A stretch of DNA of 5,037 bases from the NCBI GenBank assembly GCA_902795255.1, contig CADBKS010000206.1, forward strand, positions 1-5,037. Direction: 5' to 3'. Below are positions 1 to 4,081 of the stretch, one piece after another; the first letter of the stretch is position 1, and each line of letters starts with the position of its first letter. The position numbers and the translations under genes are program-made. Under the pieces are notes generated by a model that worked only from the letters and a program-made list of their open reading frames with translations, was not told the origin of the DNA and did no database searches. Source of the stretch: an uncultured Chloroflexota bacterium. Lineage in GTDB: Bacteria > Chloroflexota > Anaerolineae > Anaerolineales > Anaerolineaceae.

Positions 1-241
1 CGATCGCCTTCCCGAAGCGCTCCAGCGGATAGCTGTGGTGCCCGTAATCCTTTTTATCCGGCGACATGGCAAGCACATTCACGGCCTGCCGGTTCAGCCA
101 TTTGGCCCCGCATTTTGCCATATAGTCATCCGAGGAATCCCCCAGCATTATGATCATCGCGCGGTCTGTTTTTTCGGCCGCCGGGTACCATGCTCCGTAA
201 AATCCGTCTTTTTCGGGTGTGAAATTCGCTGTCGGTTTCAT
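1..241 (-). CDS. Alpha/beta hydrolase-like protein, acyl-CoA thioesterase/BAAT C-terminal type (3' end outside window)
   Basis: Only the first 80 residues are present; the gene continues past the left edge. The ATG at 241-239 overlaps the TGA of the upstream methyltransferase as ATGA, and AGGAG (complement of 251-255) lies 9 nt before it, so the start is secure. Visible are an early GFYGAWYP stretch, a hydrophobic strand followed by a short acidic turn (AMIIMLGDSSDD, residues 28-39), a second strand (VNVLAMSP, 54-61), and then KDYGHHSYPLERF. This order, strand 1, a turn that could shape an oxyanion region, strand 2, then a Tyr/His-rich loop, resembles small Firmicutes alpha/beta hydrolases annotated as acyl-CoA thioester hydrolase/BAAT C-terminal domain proteins. 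The nucleophile elbow and catalytic Asp/His would lie beyond the window, so activity cannot be judged. There is no signal peptide, so it is probably cytoplasmic. The family call comes from remembered sequence pattern; the substrate is unknown. Confidence 0.6.
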   Translation of the reverse strand, partial: MKPTANFTPEKDGFYGAWYPAAEKTDRAMIIMLGDSSDDYMAKCGAKWLNRQAVNVLAMSPDKKDYGHHSYPLERFGKAI

Positions 242-846
242 TTATCTTTTCTCCTCATTACAGCGACTGTGCAGGGGATCCGGCCTTCCGCCGTCATCAG
301 CCGCACATCCGGATATCCGGCATCCAGAAAGAACTGTTTATAGCTTTCCGGTGTGAACTCCCGTTTGAAATCGGCCCCGGCTTTTCCCGCGGCGGCGGAA
401 AAGCTGTTTGAATTTCCGCTGCGGTCTTTGTTCATATAGGTCGGAATGATCAGTATCCCGCCGGGTCTGCAGACACGGTCCAGTTCCTTCAGTGCTTTCA
501 GCGGTTCATCCAGCAGGTGGATCACGTTCCCTGCGATCACTTTGTCAAAGCTGCTGTCCGGAAAGTCCAGTGCCGTGATGTCCGCGCGGCGGAATGTGAT
601 ATTATGGAAGCCTGAACAGTTTTTGGCTGCTTTTTTCAGCATTTTCTCCGAAAAGTCTGTTGCCGTGAGCGTTCGGCATTTCGCCGCGGCCACTGCGCTG
701 AGCAGTCCGGTCCCGCAGGCGCATTCCAGCACATCATCCTCCGGCCCGATCAGGTCCGCCACGATCGCGCGCAGTTTTTCGTGTGTTTTTCTGTTGACAA
801 CGTTCACAAACAGGTCATAAACGCCGGCGACATTATCCCAGAACAT
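238..846 (-). CDS. Class I SAM-dependent methyltransferase (UbiE/Methyltransf_11-like)
   Basis: This 202-residue cytoplasmic protein has the full Rossmann methyltransferase signature. Motif I is VLECACGTGLLS (residues 39-50), a variant of the usual D/E-x-G-C-G-T-G glycine loop with Ala-Cys in place of Gly-Cys. The acidic residue of motif II sits in TATDFSEKML (61-70), and the adenine-contacting acid in RRADITALDFP (86-96). Motif IV is the strand SFDKVIAGNVIHLL (99-112), and a CRPGG turn (126-130) precedes strand 5. The length fits small-molecule methyltransferases of this group. The acceptor substrate cannot be predicted. The ATG at 846-844 has AAGGAG (complement of 852-857) 5 nt upstream, and an in-frame TGA shortly upstream leaves no better start. 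Its stop overlaps the downstream hydrolase start by ATGA, implying one transcript and translational coupling. Control probably comes from the promoter and palindrome near 1071-1124. Confidence 0.88.
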   Translation of the reverse strand: MFWDNVAGVYDLFVNVVNRKTHEKLRAIVADLIGPEDDVLECACGTGLLSAVAAAKCRTLTATDFSEKMLKKAAKNCSGFHNITFRRADITALDFPDSSFDKVIAGNVIHLLDEPLKALKELDRVCRPGGILIIPTYMNKDRSGNSNSFSAAAGKAGADFKREFTPESYKQFFLDAGYPDVRLMTAEGRIPCTVAVMRRKDK

Positions 847-1070
847 GTTTGCTCCTTCATCAGCCGGATCTGAACGTCCGGCGTTCTTGTTTTTTGTTCA
901 AATCGGACCTTCCATCGCCGGCGGTCGTTCCTGACCGGCTCCGGCGGGGCCCTTTTGGGAAACACAGCGCTTTTTTGCAGGCTTTCAGGGGGCAGGATCT
1001 TCTATTTCCATCAAACCATGGGAGCGTGTTCCCCTTCTGATATTTGCGGTATTTATATCGGATCGGTTGA
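847..1070 (-). other. Long, structured 5' leader of the methyltransferase operon; no gene found
   Basis: If transcription starts just downstream of the candidate -10 box at 1096-1101, the leader is about 240 nt. No convincing reading frame is present on either strand. Several inverted repeats lie in it. The strongest has arms 917-926 and 933-945, a 10-bp stem with a 3-nt bulge and a 6-nt loop. Close to the ribosome binding site, two hairpins share bases and cannot form together: 863-868 with 877-882 (GCCGGA/TCCGGC), and 872-876 with 882-886 (GAACG/CGTTC). I recognise no known riboswitch or T-box sequence. Confidence 0.4.
917..945 (-). repeat. Strong imperfect hairpin in the methyltransferase leader
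   Basis: GCCGGCGGTC at 917-926 pairs with GACCG (933-937) and CCGGC (941-945), with GCT (938-940) bulged and GTTCCT as loop. It is GC-rich and not followed by a T-tract on either strand, so it does not look like a standard terminator. It may be a leader structure in the transcript, or only DNA-level symmetry. Confidence 0.5.
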
Positions 1071-1088
1071 AGTTAATATCTTCTAACT
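1071..1088 (-). promoter_or_regulatory. Candidate operator A (18-bp palindrome) of the methyltransferase operon
   Basis: On the minus strand the site reads AGTTAGAAGATATTAACT, an inverted repeat with outer 5-bp arms AGTTA/TAACT. It matches operator B (1293-1310), read in the direction of its own promoter, at 15 of 18 positions. It begins 7 nt downstream of the candidate minus-strand -10 box, so it would cover the start site, where a bound protein would block initiation. The regulator is not in this window. TTAG/CTAA-type arms recall DtxR-family metal-dependent repressors, but that assignment is inference. Confidence 0.55.
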
Positions 1089-1095
1089 GCGGTCA

Positions 1096-1124
1096 ATTAT
1101 AATCTCAAATTAGCTTTGTATAAC
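1096..1124 (-). promoter_or_regulatory. Candidate minus-strand promoter for the methyltransferase/hydrolase pair
   Basis: The minus strand carries a perfect TATAAT (complement of 1096-1101). At 17-bp spacing the -35 position (1119-1124) reads GTTATA, which is a poor match to TTGACA, so strength may depend on an activator or on the A/T-rich context. Support comes mainly from the -10 box and from operator A lying at the predicted start, mirroring the plus-strand promoter arrangement. Confidence 0.45.
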
Positions 1125-1164
1125 CATAAGGTCTGAAAATGCCTGATATCTGTTATGGCCGTTC

Positions 1165-1190
1165 CGATTTCCGGTGATCCGTTGAAATCG
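1165..1190. repeat. 10-bp-stem inverted repeat between the two divergent promoters
   Basis: CGATTTCCGG (1165-1174) pairs with CCG (1179-1181) and GAAATCG (1184-1190); TGAT is the loop and TT (1182-1183) is bulged. No T-run follows on either strand, so it is not a usual terminator. Smaller inverted repeats follow at 1192-1204 (GCCGG/CCGGC) and 1205-1223 (CTGAA/TTCAG). The stretch 1125-1254 has no reading frame of note. Its role is unknown; a regulator site, a small RNA structure or a degenerate repeat element are all possible. Confidence 0.5.
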
Positions 1191-1254
1191 CTGCCGGATC
1201 CCGGCTGAAATTCGCCGCTTCAGAATTTGTTTGGAATATATGTCATCAATTGAT

Positions 1255-1282
1255 TTGACTTTTCCGGAAAAACTCATATAAT
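1255..1282 (+). promoter_or_regulatory. Strong sigma-A-type promoter of the ZinT-like/GLUG gene
   Basis: TTGACT at 1255-1260 (one mismatch from TTGACA) and a perfect TATAAT at 1277-1282 are separated by 16 bp. The predicted start near 1289-1290 lies immediately before operator B, giving a leader of about 40 nt to the ATG at 1329. Confidence 0.85.
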
Positions 1283-1292
1283 AGTGCGTTAA

Positions 1293-1310
1293 AGTTAGAA
1301 TAGACTAACT
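1293..1310 (+). promoter_or_regulatory. Candidate operator B (18-bp palindrome) of the ZinT-like/GLUG gene
   Basis: The site is AGTTAGAATAGACTAACT, a perfect 6-bp inverted repeat (AGTTAG/CTAACT) with a 6-nt spacer. It starts 10 nt after the -10 box, so it overlaps the transcription start and the early transcribed region, the usual place for a repressor site. Its near-copy at 1071-1088 lies at the equivalent place for the divergent operon. A metal-responsive DtxR-like repressor would fit the ZinT-like product, but the regulator itself is not visible. Confidence 0.6.
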
Positions 1311-1328
1311 AAGAAAGGATGGTTTTGA

Positions 1329-2978
1329 ATGAAAAAGTCGTTATTTGTTATTCTGTCCGCGGTCCTGCTGACCGCCGTGATCTGCTTCTCCGCATTTGCG
1401 GAGACGGACGAACGTCTTGAAGCCATTCAGGGCAGCTTCATTGAGCTCTTCCCGGAGTTCGCGAAGGAAGAATTCCATGATTACTGGATCGAATGCATCC
1501 GGAACTACACGGATGATCCGGAGATGGCGGAAATGTATTATCAGATGCTTGTGGGCTCCTGTATGGGGGAACTGTACGGACAGGAAGCCATCGATTTTTT
1601 CAGCAAAAATCCGGAATCCGTTGTGTTCGACTGCTTTTTCCTGAACGGCGTGAAGGAGATCACGATCAGCGGGGATGTGATCTCAGGGATTGATGCGGAG
1701 GGCACGCCTGTTTTCAGCCATACCTATACTTATCTCAGGGATGAACCGCTGGTCATCGGCGGGCAGGTCATGGAAGGGATGGCTCTGCACATTTATCAGG
1801 CCGATGCGGAAGGGGATGACTTCACCTATTTCGCCTTTGCGGATGACACACCGGAGGAGACCTTCCATCTCGAATTCCGCTGGGGGCCCACGCTTGAAAA
1901 CATCGGCAGCTACTTCGAAGGGCCTTATGCCTACTGGCTGTCCGGTGCGATCCGTGCGGATTATGCGGAATCCGATATGATGCAGAACTGCATCAAACTG
2001 TTCGTGGATGAAAATATGAAAGAAATGGTGGAAGAGACGCAGGTGATCGAAATTTCCACCGCGGAAGAACTTGCTGCCATCAATGAAAATCTTGCCGGCA
2101 ATTATGTGCTGACCGCCGATATCGACCTGGCCGGGATGGAATGGAAACCGCTCGGAACCTTTGTCCCTTCCGGTGAAAGCGAAGAAGAACAGGAGATGCC
2201 GCTGCAGTCGGCTGCTTTTACAGGTACCTTTGACGGCGCGGGCCATAAGATCTCCAACCTGGTCATTGATCAGCCGGACGGCATGGCAATTGGTCTTTTC
2301 GGCTGCATCTCCGGAAGTTCTGTCGGGAATTTCACCGTTGAAAACGCTTCTGTGGACGGTATGGTGATGGTCAGTGATGTGATCGGCTATGCGTTTTCGT
2401 CCAAAGTTTCAGATATCAGCCTCGTGGGCGGCAAAGTCACTGCGCATGTGGGTGAATATTCCGCCGAAGGGATGTATGGCGGCATCGTGGGCGCCGGCAT
2501 GAATTCCGTGATCACGGGCTGCAGCGCTTCGGCCGAGATCGTGATCCCCGACGGTACTGCCAACGCCGGCATTATCGGCGGCGGTCTGGAGCTGACATCC
2601 GTCATCGACTGCAGCGCTTCCGGCACCGTGACCGCCGGGAATGACTGTTACGGCCTGGGCGGCATCTCCGGATGCGGTTTCGGCGCGGATGAATTTACAG
2701 GGAACACCGCGGAAAATGTGACGATCTCCGCCGGAAAGAACTGTTACTGGATCGGCGGCATCACCGGTTATGCCGGCGGATTCGGTGAGGAATACGGCAT
2801 TCCGGTCACAAAAGTCAGCAACTGTACGGTCCGGAATGTGGTGATCGCTGCCGAAAACGCGGAAGGCACGGACAGCATCGTCGGTGCGGGTTTTTACAGC
2901 GAACAGGCCGCCGAAGCCATGAGCGCCCCGTTCGACAAACCGACCCTCTACGAGATCGCTGACTGCGTCGTTGAGTAA
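1329..2978 (+). CDS. Secreted ZinT-like domain protein with C-terminal GLUG repeats
   Basis: This 549-residue protein has a clear signal peptide (residues 1-24; KK, a hydrophobic core, then AFA before Glu25), with no lipobox. Residues about 30-232 resemble the ZinT/YodA lipocalin-like domain, known in ZinT and streptococcal AdcA for periplasmic or extracellular zinc/cadmium binding. The main matches are VKEITISGDVISGID (108-122), FTYFAFADDT (165-174), TFHLEFRWG (178-186) and PYAYWLSGAI (199-208). Of the three ZinT histidines only His180 is evident; the others align with Asp173 and Thr178, so metal binding may be altered. A bridge STAEELAAI...YVLTADIDL (243-267) leads into FTGTFDGAGHKISNLVI (297-313), the usual entry to GLUG repeats, of which about six follow (roughly 322-340, 384-405, 413-435, 443-466, 475-506, 517-548), predicting a beta-helix-like surface domain. 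No LPXTG, dockerin or C-terminal anchor is seen. AAAGGATGG (1314-1322) precedes the ATG. It is monocistronic, with its own promoter and terminator. Confidence 0.75.
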   Translation: MKKSLFVILSAVLLTAVICFSAFAETDERLEAIQGSFIELFPEFAKEEFHDYWIECIRNYTDDPEMAEMYYQMLVGSCMGELYGQEAIDFFSKNPESVVFDCFFLNGVKEITISGDVISGIDAEGTPVFSHTYTYLRDEPLVIGGQVMEGMALHIYQADAEGDDFTYFAFADDTPEETFHLEFRWGPTLENIGSYFEGPYAYWLSGAIRADYAESDMMQNCIKLFVDENMKEMVEETQVIEISTAEELAAINENLAGNYVLTADIDLAGMEWKPLGTFVPSGESEEEQEMPLQSAAFTGTFDGAGHKISNLVIDQPDGMAIGLFGCISGSSVGNFTVENASVDGMVMVSDVIGYAFSSKVSDISLVGGKVTAHVGEYSAEGMYGGIVGAGMNSVITGCSASAEIVIPDGTANAGIIGGGLELTSVIDCSASGTVTAGNDCYGLGGISGCGFGADEFTGNTAENVTISAGKNCYWIGGITGYAGGFGEEYGIPVTKVSNCTVRNVVIAAENAEGTDSIVGAGFYSEQAAEAMSAPFDKPTLYEIADCVVE

Positions 2979-2984
2979 ACCGAA

Positions 2985-3018
2985 ACCGGACGGGGTGCTT
3001 TTCAGTGCCCCGTCCGGT
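2985..3018 (+). terminator. Hairpin directly after the ZinT-like/GLUG gene, probable first terminator
   Basis: ACCGGACGGGG (2985-2995) pairs perfectly with CCCCGTCCGGT (3008-3018), and two wobbles plus a C-G pair can extend the stem inward. It begins 6 nt after the stop codon. A run of seven T (3025-3031) follows only after a 6-nt gap, which is farther than usual, so it may act as a weak terminator or as a 3'-end stabilising stem ahead of the next hairpin. Confidence 0.6.
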
Positions 3019-3032
3019 ATGTGATTTTTTTG

Positions 3033-3070
3033 AAAAATGAACGGATCGTGATAAATCGATCCGTTTTTTT
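3033..3070. terminator. Bidirectional intrinsic terminator between convergent genes
   Basis: AACGGATCG (3040-3048) pairs perfectly with CGATCCGTT (3057-3065) around an 8-nt loop. On the plus strand the stem merges into seven T (3064-3070), ending transcription from the ZinT-like gene. On the minus strand the stem is followed after one base by five T (complement of 3033-3037), so it can also end the SIMPL gene transcript, whose stop codon is 26 bp away. Confidence 0.85.
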
Positions 3071-3095
3071 ATTGTGTATTTTGCGGATGCGGCTG

Positions 3096-3797
3096 TTATT
3101 CCGCCGTGAAGGTGATGCTTACGGTCGCGCTTACGACCAGTTTGGCAGCCTGTACGACCGTTCCGGCGTCTGCCGTGGCGGCTTCGACTTCCCTGCCTTT
3201 GGCGAAGCTGTTCCCGATGCTGTTTTCATAGCTGTAGAGGCTGCCTTCGGAGATGGATTCGATCCCGGTGATCTTTACGCCGGCGGCTTCAGCCAGGATC
3301 CCGGCTTTGTTCTGCGCGTCCTCAGTGGCTTTCTGCAGAGCTTCGCTTTTGGCGTCCGTGGTATCGGAGGCGGAGAACGAGATGCCGTTCAGGGTGTTGG
3401 CCCCGGAGGCAAAAGCCGCGTCGATCAGCGATCCGACACTTTCCATATCGGTGACCCGGATCGCCAGGGTGGAGCTGGCCTCGTACGCAGCAAGCTGTTC
3501 CTGGTCATTCTTATAGTCATAGATGGCGTAAATGTTGATGTATTCGGTGTTGATGTTCTCTTCTTTGATGCCCTCTCCGGTCATTGCTTTGCGGATGGCG
3601 GAAATGGTTTCATTGACCCGCTGCTGGGCTTGCAGGACGTCTTTGTCCCGGGCGCTGACGCCCAGGGAGATCACGGCGGTATCGGCGGAGACCCGCACTT
3701 CGCCGGTCCCGCTGACGGTGATCTTTGTTTCGGCGCTGACGGCAGCGGCCGTAAGCATCAGGATCAGAACAGTAAACAATGCAAACAGTTTTTTCAT
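3096..3797 (-). CDS. Exported SIMPL domain protein (DUF541, BP26/OMP28-like)
   Basis: This 233-residue protein has a signal peptide of 22 residues (MKKLF, a hydrophobic core, AVSA before Glu23). The remainder is a single SIMPL/DUF541 domain. It shows the family start ITVSGTGEVRVSADTAVISLGV (26-47, with Gly30, Gly32, Glu33, Asp39 and Thr40), then a helix RVNETISAIRKAM (60-72), GIKEENINTEYINIY (76-90), a YEASSTLAIRVTD segment (105-117), GSLIDAAFASGANTLNGISFSASD (122-145), and the helix EALQKATEDAQNKAGILAEAAGV (152-174). The length is normal for the family. SIMPL proteins are exported proteins of poorly defined role; mouse SIMPL is a signalling factor and Brucella BP26 forms oligomeric channels, but no function can be assigned here. 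An upstream in-frame GTG at 3824 is less likely as the start, because the Shine-Dalgarno lies between it and the ATG and the signal peptide begins at MKK. It is monocistronic and convergent with the ZinT-like gene. Confidence 0.88.
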   Translation of the reverse strand: MKKLFALFTVLILMLTAAAVSAETKITVSGTGEVRVSADTAVISLGVSARDKDVLQAQQRVNETISAIRKAMTGEGIKEENINTEYINIYAIYDYKNDQEQLAAYEASSTLAIRVTDMESVGSLIDAAFASGANTLNGISFSASDTTDAKSEALQKATEDAQNKAGILAEAAGVKITGIESISEGSLYSYENSIGNSFAKGREVEAATADAGTVVQAAKLVVSATVSITFTAE

Positions 3798-3806
3798 AAA
3801 AATTTT

Positions 3807-3812
3807 TCCTTT
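3807..3812 (-). promoter_or_regulatory. Ribosome binding site deciding the SIMPL gene start
   Basis: AAAGGA on the minus strand lies 9 nt before the ATG at 3797. It falls inside the longer frame that would begin with GTG at 3824, which favours the shorter product starting with the signal peptide. Confidence 0.7.
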
Positions 3813-3937
3813 CTCTTCTCTCACTCATCTGTACGGCGGCCGGGCCCGGAAAGTTCCCCCTGCACGGGTTTTGGGCGGAAACAGGTGTCTCTGCGTCTGT
3901 TCTTCGCGGCATTTTCCGGAGCAGATCCATGTGTTAT

Positions 3938-3953
3938 GGACGTATAAACGTCC
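3938..3953. repeat. Perfect 6-bp-arm palindrome, possible operator
   Basis: GGACGTATAAACGTCC has arms GGACGT/ACGTCC around ATAA. No T-run follows on either strand. Its position in the divergent region, flanked by the near-identical GCATTYTCCGG repeats, makes a protein-binding site possible. It is unrelated in sequence to the operators at 1071-1088 and 1293-1310. Confidence 0.4.
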
Positions 3954-4034
3954 TGATAGCATTCTCCGGCCGTTTTTTCTTCGGGAAAACTGTAATTTTT
4001 TGCGGATATCTCCGACTAACCCCGGAATTTCGGG

Positions 4035-4064
4035 TTTACAATTTTTCCCTGTACTGAAAATTAT
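4035..4064 (+). promoter_or_regulatory. Tentative promoter of the FliB-like gene
   Basis: TTTACA at 4035-4040 is a fair -35 box. The A/T-rich AATTAT at 4059-4064 (18-bp spacing) is only a fair -10 box, and it would leave a very short leader before the ATG at 4082. The same A/T patch holds a minus-strand TATAAT, so the assignment is weak. Confidence 0.25.
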
Positions 4065-4081
4065 ACATGGGGTTTAACAAT

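Larger units (their letters stand above)
3813..4067. other. Divergent intergenic region between the SIMPL and FliB-like genes; no gene found
   Basis: No coding frame with recognisable content is present. Features seen are a perfect 10-bp GC palindrome CCGGGCCCGG (3840-3849), the 16-bp inverted repeat at 3938-3953, and the direct repeats GCATTTTCCGG (3909-3919) and GCATTCTCCGG (3959-3969), exactly 50 bp apart. On the minus strand TATAAT (complement of 4060-4065) could be a -10 box for the SIMPL gene, but no good -35 box stands upstream. The promoter of the SIMPL gene is therefore unresolved. Confidence 0.4.

Noticed and set aside
872..893. Terminator-like GAACG/CGTTC hairpin followed by a T-rich run on the plus strand
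   Set aside because: No plus-strand gene lies upstream for it to terminate and the stem is only 5 bp. It is better read as part of the minus-strand leader.
985..1011. An 8-codon minus-strand frame in the methyltransferase leader (possible leader peptide)
   Set aside because: There is no ribosome binding site before its ATG, and no run of one amino acid or adjoining terminator that would suggest attenuation.
1683..2246. A 187-residue open frame on the minus strand
   Set aside because: It is antisense to the ZinT-like/GLUG gene, which has promoter, ribosome site, signal peptide and domains; the antisense product shows none of these.
2519..2622. Repeated GCAGCGCTTC segments inside the GLUG gene as a possible DNA repeat element
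   Set aside because: They encode the same Cys-Ser-Ala-Ser step of successive GLUG repeats and are explained by the protein repeat.
3021..3947. A 308-residue open frame on the plus strand
   Set aside because: It is antisense to the SIMPL gene, runs through the terminator hairpin and reads as a low-complexity Gly/Asp/Phe-rich product.
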